64,000 nt of DNA from Parasponia andersonii (lineage: Eukaryota > Streptophyta > Magnoliopsida > Rosales > Cannabaceae), in contig JXTB01000016.1 of the NCBI GenBank assembly GCA_002914805.1, forward strand, positions 1,501,230-1,565,229. Reading direction: 5' to 3'. Positions 1 to 11,280 of the stretch are shown piece after piece. A program made the position numbers and the translations under genes. Numbering within the stretch: the first letter of the stretch is position 1; each line of letters begins with the position of its first letter. The notes beneath the pieces were generated by a model. That model was not told the origin of the DNA and made no database searches. It saw only the letters and a program-made list of their open reading frames with translations.

Positions 1-387
1 TGACTCGCTTTACTGTTTCATTCTTTATAGATTCATGCGACAAAAAATAGTTTTGAATTTTTGCTCATTGTTCTCTCTTTCTCCTGTTGAACCTTTTCCT
101 AATATTGGTTATCTCCTGTTAATTGATGTGCATGCACTTGGATTAGTAAGAGTTATTTGACACTTGTATTTTTTAATGTTTCTCTTTTTGTTTTAAAACT
201 TTATAACAAGTGTTTCTTTTTTTGTTTTAACAGGTACAAAAGCAAAGATATCTCCGTTATCGCAGGTACTCTAAATGCCATTTTTAGTTTACTTTGAGAG
301 TTAATAGAATTAGTACTTTTTTTTGTTTTGATTATTTAGAATACATTATACTAGAGTTAGTTCCTTGATTTTAGCAAACACAATTAT
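1..387. other. AT-rich sequence with a possible small exon
   Basis: A short stretch at about 234-265 is bordered by an acceptor-like TTTTAACAG and a donor-like CAG|GTACTC. It could be an upstream exon of the broken Myb/SANT-like gene, but it is too short to identify. Nothing else is seen here. Confidence 0.2.
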
Positions 388-710
388 ATGGCACCTAAAC
401 TTGATGAGTATGATGATGTGGCTTAATGGCCATCAAAGGTAGAGAGCTATTTTATTGACTTACTACATGAAGAAGCGAAGAAAGGCCTTCAGCATCCACT
501 CTAGATAAGAAAACATGGAATGCAATAGATAATGCCATCTTTTCTAGATATGTCATGAGATATATTGCACCGAAGTTGAAATCCAAGTGTAATCGATTGA
601 GAAAAAATCATCGTGAGTTTTCAGAATTGTTAAGCCAAACAGGTATGGGGTGGGATCCTACCACAAAAACAGTGCTTGCCATTGAGGAGGTTTGGGAGGC
701 TTACTTGAAA
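388..710 (+). pseudogene. Myb/SANT-like DNA-binding domain fragment, broken
   Basis: Two reading frames together give a plant Myb/SANT-like domain of the type found in L10-interacting MYB-domain proteins and PIF/Harbinger-associated proteins. The conserved segments seen are WPSKVESYFIDLLHEE, then TWNAIDNAIFSRY, LKSKCNRLRKNHREF and GWDPTTKTVLAIEEVWEAYLK. The copy is not functional as it stands: TAA interrupts the frame at 424-426, directly before the first conserved Trp, and a frameshift lies near 500-505. The exon ends at a good donor (AAA|GTATGC, 710/711). No partner exon is recognisable downstream. A transposon origin is likely but not proven. Confidence 0.6.
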
Positions 711-743
711 GTATGCACATTATCCACTTATCATTTTTACTAA

Positions 744-1208
744 CTTATGTCTCCTATAATTAAAAATTAAATAGAAGTTCTAATGATCTTTCAAGTAAAG
801 AATTTCATTATTGTTTTTTTTTTAAGTAATAAGTTTGTATCACTTAAATCTTTATTTTTAATTAAAATAATTAAATTCAGAAAAAATAGAAACTGTTTTC
901 AAAAATTCTCAACCAAACACAAATTCGTTATTTTCGAATTCGATAACTATTCGAAAACACTTGTACCAAACCAACTTTTAGATTTTCCAAAGTTTGAATA
1001 CAACCCTTGTTTTAAGATAAGATCCTACTTTTTGAATACTTTATTTTCAAATCCTGTACTTTTTTATTCTTTATATTATTTATCCGTAAAAGACATTCAT
1101 TCTTCTTTCAATTGCAATCTTAAGGCTGGACTGGTTCTCTCTTACAGAATCAAACTGGCTGAGAAATGTGTCTGATCTCTAGTAGTTGATAGAGAAGACA
1201 AGACGAGA
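744..1208. other. WOX upstream region, AT-rich
   Basis: No gene is supported here. An open frame at 783-1175 (+) is low-complexity Phe/Asn/Lys-rich AT sequence without a recognisable domain. The segment probably holds the WOX promoter and 5' leader. Confidence 0.4.
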
Positions 1209-1216
1209 AAACCCTA
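1209..1216 (+). promoter_or_regulatory. Telo-box (AAACCCTA) just upstream of the WOX start codon
   Basis: AAACCCTA lies 22 bp before the ATG at 1238. Telo-boxes are common near transcription starts of plant genes active in dividing cells and can recruit telomere-repeat-binding factors and Polycomb proteins. The motif is seen directly; a role here is inferred. Confidence 0.4.
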
Positions 1217-1237
1217 GTAGAAGTGAGTTAGTTGAAA

Positions 1238-2156
1238 ATGGAGAAAGAGAATCCCCAAAAAGAAGGGGTTGTAGGTGCAGGTGCAGGTGCAGGTGCAGGT
1301 GTTGCTGCTGCAGGGTTGTACGTGAAGGTGATGACTGACGAGCAAATGGAGCTGCTGAGGAGGCAGATCTCTGTCTACACAACCATCTGTGAGAAGCTCG
1401 CTGAGATGCATAAGGCCATCTCTGCCCGACATGATCTTTCTGGTTTCTCTCTTTACTAGCACAAACCCAATGTTAAACCCAAGTGAAGGGTTTCTCATTT
1501 CTGCCTTTGGGATTCTTCTTTTTTGGGGGGCTTTTGGGTCTAAATTTGTGTGTCTTTTTTGTGGGTAGGTATGAAGCTGGGAGCTCTTCACTGTGATCCA
1601 ATAATGGCTTATGCTGGACATAAGATCACTGCGAGGCAGCGGTGGTCTCCTACGACTTTGCAGCTTCAAATCCTCGAGCGAATATTCGAAGAAGGTAATG
1701 GGACTCCAAGCAAGCAGAAGATCAAAGAGATAACCTCAGAACTCTCCCAACATGGCCAAATTTCTGAAACCAATGTCTACAACTGGTTCCAGAACAGGAG
1801 AGCTCGTTCCAAGAGAAAGCAATCAGTTCCAGCGCCAAACAATATGGAGCCAGAGGCAGAGGCTGAAACCGAGTTTCTAAAGGACAGTACAAAGCCTGAA
1901 GACATAGAATCTGAAGACATAGAATTCTATGACAACTCAGCACCAAGGGACCATGATGTATACTTCCTGAGTCCTGAGGTAGATGCTGGAATACATTTTT
2001 AAAAGAAAACCTGTCTTTTGAGAACCAAAAACAGAATCATTACCACCTATTTCTTGCTGGTTTGTGCAGGAATTGATCAGTTGGTCGGCAAATGGAAGTG
2101 TCATGGAGTTACAGTCGGTACAATCATGGGGAGGCTTCGATGTGGGTGAGCTTTAG
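1238..2156 (+). CDS. WOX13-like: WUSCHEL-related homeobox protein, WOX13 (ancient) clade
   Basis: Three exons, 1238-1442, 1569-1978 and 2070-2156, join in frame to give 233 residues; both introns are GT-AG. The N-terminal block [20 protein letters not shown] is characteristic of the WOX10/13/14 clade. The homeodomain covers residues about 91-153, with the recognition helix [17 protein letters not shown] at 137-153. An acidic region with a repeated ED-I-E-S/F pattern follows. I see no WUS-box, as expected for this clade. WOX proteins are nuclear transcription factors controlling cell fate; WOX13 members act in fruit patterning, flowering and wound callus in Arabidopsis. The ATG at 1238 was chosen because it is the first in-frame ATG. 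Residues 12-22 are an Ala-Gly run encoded by a GCAGGT repeat. The gene appears intact. Confidence 0.9.
1274..1300 (+). repeat. GCAGGT hexanucleotide repeat inside WOX exon 1
   Basis: About four tandem GCAGGT units encode alternating Ala-Gly. Each unit adds two codons, so length changes would keep the reading frame. The repeat is a candidate length polymorphism. Confidence 0.7.
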
Positions 2157-3142
2157 CTAGAGCTAGCGATTATATTATGGCGTGTTGTTGTTCTTAAGCC
2201 AAGGTTAGGAGTGTTGAGGTTCATGAACTATATTTATTATTAGTTCATAGAAAACTCGGTTAGCGAAATGTATTTTAGTTTAGCAAAAACTGATAGTCTG
2301 ACATGTAGTCACAAAAAACCATGTCTGCTTGATTTTGTTAGTACTAATAGAGCAAAAGGCTCCATTTAGTTTGGCATATACATTAGGATCTGATTCTGAT
2401 GAACCGGGCCCTTGAAACCTATAGGCACAAAATACTGGAATGCGTCACTTTTGAATTATTGTGGTGTTATATGTTAAATATTTGATTTGATCTATCAATT
2501 GTTAAGGGGGGTGAACTTTTTGCTAGATTTCCCTCAAGTCTTCATGTAATCTTGATGATTTGAAATGAATGACTGAGAAGCAGAATGGTCCTGTTATTTA
2601 ATACTATACTTGGACTTCGCTAGCTAATGGTATGGGAGGGAGACGTACCACAAAGATGAAAGGTTTTCCATATTATTTCTTTTCAGGGATCCCTCATTTC
2701 CTCTAATTGGAACTCTGAAGCGATAAAAAAAAAAAGTTGACAAAACTAGGGAATTTAAAAAAACAAAAATCCATTTACATGTATAATGTATTGTTTAAAT
2801 AGTAAGAGAATTCCTGATTATGATCGGAAGTAGAAGGGCAGATTTCACATTATGTTCCACTTTCCCTCGATTGCCTGGCAAATCATTGTGCTGCAGCGTG
2901 CAGCACTGAATGGATAGTTAGAAACTACAAAAAAGAGCAACTAATGAGTTAGAGACTGTCCTCTTATAAAACTACCAACAAGATTAATGAGCCAAGAAGA
3001 TTGCATCAGATACATAGACCAACTATAATGAATAACAAGTCACAAAACCAACTTTAGCGTTCTCTGTTTTTTTAGATTTATTAATTGTTGGAAGCTTTTT
3101 TCAAATTTATTTGTGAAGAAAACAGAACTAGCAAGCATTACC
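2157..3142. other. WOX 3' region and spacer
   Basis: After the WOX stop codon at 2154-2156 there is AT-rich sequence without a long ORF. The first few hundred bases are probably the 3' UTR. I see nothing else recognisable. Confidence 0.35.
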
Positions 3143-3253
3143 AAACTTCAAGCAACTCAACAAATAGTGTTTACATTCTAAACTCCAAGAGACTCAACAA
3201 ATAGTGTTCCAATTCTAAACTTAAAGCAACTCAACAAACAGTGTTCTACTTCT
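3143..3253. repeat. 37-bp minisatellite, three units
   Basis: Three consecutive 37-bp units (3143-3179, 3180-3216, 3217-3253) share the pattern AAACTtcAAGcaACTCAACA-AatAGTGTT-a-TTCT with a few substitutions each. They lie next to the 3' side of the EMG1 relic. Confidence 0.85.
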
Positions 3254-3417
3254 ACTAGGGAGGTTCCATAACCAAATGATATTGCTTTGAACTCTGATAT
3301 TCGATGTTAACAAACAGCTCCATTAACATAAAAAATGAACATGAAACCAAGGTGCAATTCTCTAAGCTTTAGATAAACATGATCACATAAGAAGGCAAAG
3401 CATTTACCTGATATAAA

Positions 3418-4738
3418 GTCATCCGCATAGTCTGGCTCAATCTTTCCATGAGCCATTGCATAGGATTAATAAAATCACGTTTATTAGAGTTTACAGTACA
3501 AAGCTAAGTTACATTCTGCACATACCACAAAAACAATGTCTGTATCATTGCCTAAATGAGCCACATAATCTTGCATTTTAGCCATCTTTTCTGAACTATT
3601 AAGAGAGCCTTGCCATTCCAACATATTACATTTGTTATAGATGTAATACTGTGTAGCATACAAACACCTAACAAGGGATATGTAGATTTAGCTCACAAAT
3701 TTTACGGGAGTTGATTGGCAATTTGAGTGAGAATAGCTGAACTTACACATGAGACCATAGAACCGTTTCACTGTCCTCGGTAGAGCAGTAAATGGTTTAA
3801 CTTCAATGAGAACACCTTTCTCAGTTCGTATGTACAAAGCCCGCAACCTCCCAGCTTTGTTAAGAGGGCTATCTAAGATCGCCAGGAGAGCCTGCACATT
3901 TTTTCATTAGTGTCGCATGATGGTTCTTGAGTTCATGATGCCAAACTATGTACCACGCACACCATTTAGATTCGAGATATCCATGCTAGTCACTATAGGC
4001 ACATTTGCCCTATTTATATGTCCAAAAGAATCAACGTTGGACTTATAAGGAAAACTTGCACTGCAACTTATGTAAATATAACTATATTTAAAGTCCCTAA
4101 ATAGAAGGGACAATGGTGCTTGCAAAGTGGCTAACCTGATGAACAATATCAGGCCGATAGTCCCCAAGATTTTTCTTATTCTTCTCCAAGAACCTCATGA
4201 TCATCAGTGTTCAAAAGCTGGTAAGTCTGTTATCAACAGAACAGTTTTAGTAGAGAGAACAAAACCTTAAGAAAAGGTCAGAAAGAAAGAAAGAAAGAAC
4301 AATGGTAATAATTCAATTTTGGGTAGCATTATGGGTTAAGGAACAAAAAGAGTTTAGGGATCGGATGTTTGCTGATTTGCCAAGGGATGGTCAAACCTGT
4401 TGTAATTTTCTTTTCAATTATTATCGTTTTCTAGCTTTGTTCTATAGGGACATCTTGTCCCTTTCTTGTATTATTATCTTTTTAATATTACTCTTTCTCT
4501 CTTTTTTTTTTTTTCAAAATACTTCCAAAGCAGCTCTCTCAAGTATAAAGGTAACTGCTGGTCGTCTTTTGGACTTGGGCTCAGATTGTACTGGTGGAAG
4601 TGGGATTCTATGATCAAGCTCAAACTCAACACCTTCTTCGCCTTTTGCCTCTTACTGTTCTTCTTCTTCTTCTTCTTCTTCTCTGTCATATGTCTCTGTC
4701 TTCTTCTTCCTCTCCTTGACCGCATACGGCCGCACCAT
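3418..4738 (-). pseudogene. EMG1: EMG1/NEP1 18S rRNA pseudouridine methyltransferase relic, introns retained
   Basis: Minus-strand exons match the SPOUT-class methyltransferase EMG1/NEP1, which modifies a pseudouridine of 18S rRNA in the nucleolus. Exon 1 (4738 to about 4502) starts MVRPYAVKER, has a Glu run encoded by a GAA repeat, and ends RRPAVTFILERAALEV. Exon 2 (4226-4136) gives TYQLLNTDDH, then RFLEKNKKNLGDYRPDIVHQ in a second frame. Exon 3 (3891-3747) gives ALLAILDSPLNKAGRLRALY and the TEKGVLIEVKP and PRTVKRFYGLM blocks. Exon 4 (about 3612-3526) gives SSEKMAKMQDYV. Exon 5 (3458-3418) gives MAHGKIEPDYADDFIS. Lesions: in-frame TAA at 4654-4652, a frameshift near 4198-4203, a lost acceptor before exon 5, and no C-terminal exon found. 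Retained introns mean a duplicated rather than a processed pseudogene. Confidence 0.85.
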
Positions 4739-4953
4739 AGTAAATTCTCTGAAAAAATAAACCAAACAAAGAAATTTTAAGAATAACCGATGACACAAAC
4801 CACAATAGTAATATTATAGTAACACAATATTAAAGGAAAAAAAAAAAGGTCTGAAAACTCACAGGGGTGTGTGGTGGCTGCGGCGAGAGAGAATGACAAG
4901 CGTTAATGGTGGGGTGACTACAGCCGGTTGGGGACAAGTCGGAGAGGAGGAGA

Positions 4954-4962
4954 GGGTGGGAT
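4954..4962. repeat. Left 9-bp target-site duplication of the MULE
   Basis: GGGTGGGAT directly abuts the left terminal repeat and is identical to 6281-6289. Confidence 0.85.
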
Positions 4963-6280
4963 GAGAAATTTTATTAAATATGTTCCATGAGAGCTATTCA
5001 CGACTACCAATGTCCTAATAAAATTTTAAAAAATACTAGTAGACTTTTTGGAAAGACTTAATTACTAAATTTAGACCTAGTTTTTTTTTTTTTTTTCACT
5101 TTTTCTCGTTCTTTTATTTCTCTTTTTTTATGCTTCCTCTCGGTCTTCAATCTTCTCTCAAGTAAATAATTTTTTTAATTATCAAAGCTTAAAAAAACAT
5201 AATGGGTATAGTTTAAAATAGTTGGTATTTAAATTTTGAGATATTCTCTAATTGATTTTGTATTAAAAATAAAATTTAGATCAATTTCTATGAATTTCTG
5301 AAAATTTAGACTAGTTACCCTCACGAACATCGAAATTTTTCGATAAAATTCGATGAATTATGTTTTTATAATAAAATCTGAAAACTTGAGTATGATCATT
5401 GAAATGACATCGAAATAACATTGAATTATCATCGAAATTCATTAAATTCCATTATAAAAACATATTTCATTGAAATGTCATCGAAATAGCATTGAAATTC
5501 ATCGAAATTCATCAGATTCCATTACAAAAATATATTTTATTGAAATGTCATCAAATTTCATCAAAATAGTATCGAAATTCATCAGATTCTATTATAAAAA
5601 TATACTTCATTGAAATATCATCGAAATAGTATTGAATTATCATCGAATTTTATTATAAAAATACACTTCATTAAAATAGCATTGAATTATCAATGAAATG
5701 CATCGAATTTCATCAGATTCCTTTATAAAATCATATTTCATCGAAATTACATTGAATTTCATCTAATTAGCATTGAAATGGTATCGAAATAAATCGAAAT
5801 TTTCGATATTTGTCAGGGTAATTAGTCCAAATTTTTAAAAAATTCTTATAAATTGATCCAAATTTAATTTTTATGCTAAATCCATAATAGAATATCTCGA
5901 AACTCAAATACAAACTATTTTAAATTATGTCCACAATATTTAAACATAGAAATTTTTTTATCGTTGAAGAGAAAGATGAGAGAGAGAGAGAGAAAGTAAG
6001 AACTCAAAGTTCGACTGTGTGAGTGAGAGAGAGAGTGCAGAGGAGCTTCACTGGTGAATGGAGAAGGAGAAGAGAACGACTGAATGAGTGAGCGAAAGAG
6101 AGTAACAACCAAAGACTGTTATTTCCTTTTTTTTTTCTTTTAATTTTTTTTAAAACCAAATAACTAAAACTATGCTTTTAGGGGTATTTTGGTCAGTGAG
6201 TCATATTTTTTGAACAATTAGTAGAGGGATCATATGTTTGTAAATAGCTCTTATTTTGAGCATATTTAATGAAATTTCTC
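4963..6280. mobile_element. Non-autonomous Mutator-like (MULE) foldback element
   Basis: The termini are inverted repeats: the left end GAGAAATTTTATTAAATATG matches the reverse complement of the right end (GAGAAATTTCATTAAATATG) at 19 of 20 positions. The element is flanked by a perfect 9-bp direct repeat GGGTGGGAT (4954-4962 and 6281-6289), the target-site length typical of Mutator-like elements. Inverted similarity continues inward: about 5185-5345 pairs with about 5800-5945, both containing the GATATTCT and GATCAATTT blocks. Between the arms lies an ATCGAA-rich repeat. No transposase is encoded, so movement would need enzyme supplied from elsewhere. It sits about 225 bp upstream of the EMG1 relic start codon. 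Confidence 0.85.
5330..5815. repeat. ATCGAA-rich degenerate tandem array in the MULE core
   Basis: Repeated phrases of the type TTCATTGAAATGTCATCGAAATAGCATTGAA and ATTC-ATTATAAAAA recur with a period of very roughly 60-75 bp, alternating ATCGAA and ATTGAA. There is no coding potential. The array fills the loop between the inverted arms. Confidence 0.75.
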
Positions 6281-6289
6281 GGGTGGGAT
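6281..6289. repeat. Right 9-bp target-site duplication of the MULE
   Basis: GGGTGGGAT directly follows the right terminal repeat and is identical to 4954-4962. Confidence 0.85.
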
Positions 6290-6711
6290 CACGGGAATGC
6301 TTAATAATAAAACTTATTTTTGAATAATGTATATAATTAACAGTGAAGATTTCCTTACAACATTGCTTAGGTAAATCTCTTCTATTTGTTTTTTTTTTTT
6401 TAATTTTAAAGTAAAATACAAGAAATAAAATTGTTACCAAGCCCTTAGGTTTCTTAATTAACTCTGGCACTATTATCATGTGTTACGTTGTTTTGTTCTT
6501 TCCAAAGAAATTTTAAGTATTTATTAAAAAAAAAAGAATTTAAATTTATTACGTTAAAAAAAAGAAAAATAATTTCGTTTCCAAAAAAAAAAGGAATTTG
6601 ATATAAAAAGTTTGAACTCATTTTTCAGAAGCAAAAATCGTAATGGTTTTGATACTCCTAGTTGCAATGGGAGTCTTTTGTGGTGTGAAATAGAATTGTA
6701 TAACTTGTATT
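6290..6711. other. AT-rich spacer
   Basis: No gene, domain or element end is recognised between the MULE target-site duplication and the start of the truncated Copia LTR. Confidence 0.3.
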
Positions 6712-7338
6712 TCACAAGGGAGTCATCTTTCTAGCTTCCTAATGAAAAGAATGGATTTCACATCTGTAAGTTACATTCCCAGTTACTCATCTCATCATGC
6801 TCCTAAGATACAAGTATTTCGATCTATTTAAAAAATAAATCTTTGACAAGCATGTTAAAGAACATAATGTTATAAATAGGAGTCTATAACTACTTAAGAA
6901 TAAGATTGATATACATATGATCATCTAGTGACATTATTTGAACTCTCAATGGTTAATATAATTTATGTGAGATTCATATTATGTCTGGTCCAGTCTATAT
7001 AATCGAATTATATAAAGTACCTCTATTGTAATGCCAACACATCAATAGTTCGAATAAGACTATTACATTCTCAATGTTAATAGACCATACTAATAATATT
7101 CAATTTAAGATCCAAAATTTTAATTAATTGTTACGTACTATATTTAGTTTATTTTCCATAAATTTAATCCTCATATATGTAATACTTATATACTAAATCT
7201 GTGGTCACATAAATAAACTAGGGGTATTCTGATATTTTAAGACATACCAATTATACACAAATTCAAATAGAAAAATGTCATTTTATTAATTCAACAAATA
7301 TTCAAAATATACATTCTTTTAGGACATAAATCCTAACA
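6712..7338 (-). repeat. Truncated 3' LTR of the minus-strand Copia element
   Basis: It aligns base for base, with substitutions, to about 14170-14798: shared stretches include AAGGGA(G/A)TCATCTTTCTAGCTT at the inner side and TTGTTAGGATTTATGTCC (reverse complement) at the outer end. Similarity stops near 6712, so roughly the last 1.2 kb of this LTR is missing. Confidence 0.75.
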
Positions 7339-7344
7339 ATTTCT

Positions 7345-10340
7345 CACTTGCCCTAAAGTAGGTGAGACATGTCTCTCAATCCTAAACCCTATAAGTGACT
7401 TTTAAAAGTCTTTGTTGGAAGCATTTTTGTAAAAGGATCAGCAATGTTGTTTTCGGATGCTATCTTCATAACAGCCATATCTCCTTGATGTACTATTTCT
7501 TTAATCAGATGGTACTTCTTTTCTACATGTTTTACTCTCTTATGACTTCTTCCTTTCTATAAAATCAATGGCTTATATATATTTGGAATAAATTCCAAAT
7601 CAATAAAGAACTTTATGAGCCAAACTACTTTTTTAGCTGCTTCATAAGCTGCTATGTAGTCTACTTCCATAGTAGAATCTGTAATACTGGATTATTTAAC
7701 ACTTCTCCAGACAACGGCTCCCTCACCAAGAGTGAACACTAACTTAAACGTCGACTTTCGAGTATATTTGTCTGATTAAAAATCAGAATCAGTGTAACAA
7801 GTAGGAATCAAATCCTGACTTGAATAAACCAGTATATAATTTCTCACTATCCTAATATGCTTTACCGCTATCCAGTGATCTAATCCTAGGTTTGATTAAA
7901 AATGACTGATTATCCCTATTGAGTTGCATATGTCAGGCTTAGTATACACCATGATGTGTATAAAGCTACCAACTGTAGACATATAAAGAACTTATCTCAT
8001 ATCCTCTTCCTCTTAAGGTGTCTTAGGACATTACTTTTTGGAAAAGATAACTTCATGTCGAGAAGGTAATTGTCTTTTTTTGGAGTTTTACATCGAAAAA
8101 TGAATGAGCACCTTATCAATATCTTAAGATGCTTGAGACAGTGCCAAAAGTATGTTCTTACGATCTTGAATAATTTGGATCTCAAGCACATAACTTGCTT
8201 CTCCTAAATCTTTTATTTGAAATTGCTCAGCTAGCCAATTTTATACATTAGATAATATTTTCACATTATTCCTAATGAGCAAAATATTTTCTATATAAAG
8301 AACTAGGAAGACCATTTTACTGCCTTTGATGTACTATATACACAAGATTCATCAACACTTTGATCGAAACTACAAGATTTAATCGTCTTATCAAATCTTA
8401 GATTCTATGATTTTGAAGCTTGCCTAAGTCTAGAAATGGATCTAAGTAGCTTGTAGGCTTTTTGCTCTTAGCTTTTAACTACAAAATCTTCTGGTTGTAC
8501 CATATAGATGTTTTCTTCAAGATAGTCATTCAAAAAAACTATCTTGACACCCATTTGTCATATTTCATAGTCTAAACATGCAACGATGGATAAGAGGATA
8601 CGTATAAATTTAAGCATGGCTACTGGTAGGAAAGTCTCTTCATATTCAACTCCCTCTTTTTAGGTATAACCCTTTACCACTAATCTACCCTTAAATATTT
8701 CAAATTTTCTATTTGTGTCTCTTTTTCTTTTATAGATCCATTTACATCTAATGAGCTTGATATCTTCAGGTGGATCTACAAATACCCTAGACAGAATTAG
8801 AATATATGGATTTTATTTCTTGGTTCACAGCCTCTTGCCATTTGTCCTTATCAGAACCTTCCATCGTATGCTTGTATGTTAATGGGTCATCTTAGCTACT
8901 ATTGGAAATAACAACATGTGTTTCTCCAACTTTCCTATAGCGAGTAAGTAGTCTAAAAGCTTTCCCACTATGTCGAGTTGCTAAGGTATTCTGATCTATA
9001 ATAGTGGTCTCATAATTTTATCATTCAACAATGATTGTTGGTTGTGGTCTGATTTGATCAGAAAGTAATTCCTCTAGTATAACTCTACTTTGAGGTTTAA
9101 AATCTGTCATATAGTCATTTTGAAGAAAATGACATTTGTTGATACAAATACCTTTTTCTCTTGAGGATTATAAAATAAATCTCCTCTTATGCCTTTTGGA
9201 TAACCTACAAATAAACAAACCTCTATAAGTGGTTCTAGCTTTCCAATCTTTCTTTTCAGGATATGTACTGGGTAACTCCATATGCGAATATGAAGTAAAC
9301 TAGATTTATGCCCATTCTATAACTCTAAATGTGTCTTTTGGATAGACTTGGAAGATACTACATTCAAAATGTAAACAACAATATGTAATGCATACCCCCA
9401 GATGAGAGTGGTAGAGAAGAGTAGCTTATCATTGATCTAACTATATCAAGCAACGTTCAGTTTCTCCTTTCTGCAATACCATTCTTTGTAGTGTTTCAGA
9501 TGCTATGAGTTGGGATAGAATGCCATTCTCCAGCAAATGATCTTTGAATTTATTATTAAGGCATTCACCTTCTCAATCTGATTAAAGAGTTTTTAATAAC
9601 TGACCTAATTATTTTTCAGCTTCTGCTGTGAATACTTTGAACTTTTAAAGGTTTCGGATTTTTTTTACAAGAGGTACATGTATGTATATCGTGAATAATC
9701 GCCAATATATGTGACAAAGTATTCATAACTAACTCTTGCATGTACATTGAATAGACTACATACATTGCTATACATAAGCTCAAGCAGTTCTTTGGCCCTT
9801 TCATCCTTTGTTGAGAAATGTCTCTTAGTCATTTTTCCTTTCAGACAAGATTTACAAACTGATAGAGTACCAACTTTTAGCTCTCTTAAAGGACCATCCT
9901 TCACAAGTCTGTTTATCCTATATAGATTGATATATCCTAACCTAAAGTGCCAAAGATAAGTATCGTCGTCATGAGAAATTTTTTACTTTTTAAATTTCAG
10001 ATGTTCTACTCTAAACATTTTAGTATTAAGTAGTGATTGTCCATCCGAACATAACATATAAAGTCCATTCTCTATTTTTGTAAAACAAATATTTAAACCA
10101 TTTCTACAAATAATAATCTCATTATTAAGAAAAGAAACACCGAACATTTGTTCAAATAGTCTTGAAATAGAAATCAAATTCCTATGAAAACTAGGAATAA
10201 AATAAATATTGTTCAATAACAAAAATTTATTCCTAAAATGAAGACAAACGACTTCCACTACTTTTGTCAAAACTTTAGTTCCATTGCTTACTCTCATCAT
10301 GAATTCCCTGTCGGCGAGCTCCCTTGAAGAACTAAGCATC
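7345..10340 (-). pseudogene. Copia pol remnant (protease to RNase H)
   Basis: In minus-strand order: a protease/GAG-pre-integrase region at 10339-9983 (HRNLISISRLFEQ); an integrase zinc-finger and core segment at about 9904-9665 (VCKSCLKGKMTKRHF, then YEYFVTYIGDYSRY); RT pieces such as VFLNDYLEENIYMVQPEDF near 8490-8550; and an RNase H/C-terminal piece, STMEVDYIAAYEAAKKVVWL, near 7610-7690. Stops and frameshifts are frequent throughout, so no active polyprotein can be made. Confidence 0.65.
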
Positions 10341-10426
10341 TGAAAAGAAGAACAAACATGATTAGTGGCTCATGAATTAACTATCCAAGGAGATATATCA
10401 AATAATTCTTCTTCTACTAAACAAGC

Positions 10427-11280
10427 TTATTTACCTTTCTTCTTTTCTTTCAATTCGGAGAGATACTTGTTACAATTTCTCTTCCAATACCTTTCAATTC
10501 CATAGTAAAAATATTTTCCCTTAGGATTTTTGTCCTTGAAGTACTTCTTCTTAGTCTTTTTAGGCTTAGACCCAGACGTACCCTTGCTCTTCCTCTTCTT
10601 ATTTTTGTTAGAGGTAGAGGGATTTTCTTTTGCAATATTTGCTTTAACAGTAGTTACTGAACCATCTTTACCTTTATCTTTCGATATCGATTTGAAAGTT
10701 TGCAGTTCATTGAGCAGTTGAGTCATCATATAATTCAACTTATTCATAACATAGATGCTCTTGAATTATCGAAAATCAGGTGAGAGTGATTTCAGAATCA
10801 AACTCACTTGGGTGTGGTCATTAATCGTAACCCTGTGAACTTCAGCCTCTCCAAAGTAATTAATCATGCTCAAAACATGATCTTTTACTCTCTCTCTCTC
10901 TCTTCATCTTTACATTCATAGCCTTTTAAATGGTGTCATGGCGAGATTGATTAGATTGTTGCTTAAATATGGCCTAGAGAGACTCCATTATCTCATAAGA
11001 AGTCTCCATCTTTTCATCTTAGCTCTAAGTATGTCGATCATACTTACTAACATGTAGCAGCGAGCTTTATTATTAGCATGAGTCCACTTTTCATAGTTTT
11101 TTCGTACAACGAGTAGCATTATTACCAAGTTATAGAGGACATTCCTCCGTAAGTACAAACTTGTAGTCTTCACTAACAAGCACGATATTCATATTACTTT
11201 TCTACTTGATAAAATTATCTCCAGTTAATTTTTCATTTGTGAGTAAAGCGATAATAGGATTCGAGGTTGACATAGTTGGT
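10427..11280 (-). pseudogene. Copia gag remnant
   Basis: Fragments of the plant Copia capsid (UBN2-type) domain are visible, such as YEKWTHANNKARCYMLVSM at about 11070-11095. Downstream is a Lys/Ser-rich linker and a damaged zinc knuckle, KGKYFYYGIERYWKRNC, in which the first two Cys and the His are changed. Several frames and stops interrupt it. Confidence 0.6.

Noticed and set aside
783..1175. 130-residue open frame upstream of WOX
   Set aside because: Low-complexity Phe/Asn/Lys-rich translation of AT-rich DNA without a domain or homologue that I recognise.
1214..1669. Minus-strand open frames opposite WOX exons
   Set aside because: They overlap well-supported plus-strand exons and translate the repeat and homeodomain DNA in the wrong frame.
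5330..5815. CRISPR-like array
   Set aside because: Repeats are degenerate, spacers are not unique, and the context is a plant nuclear transposon.
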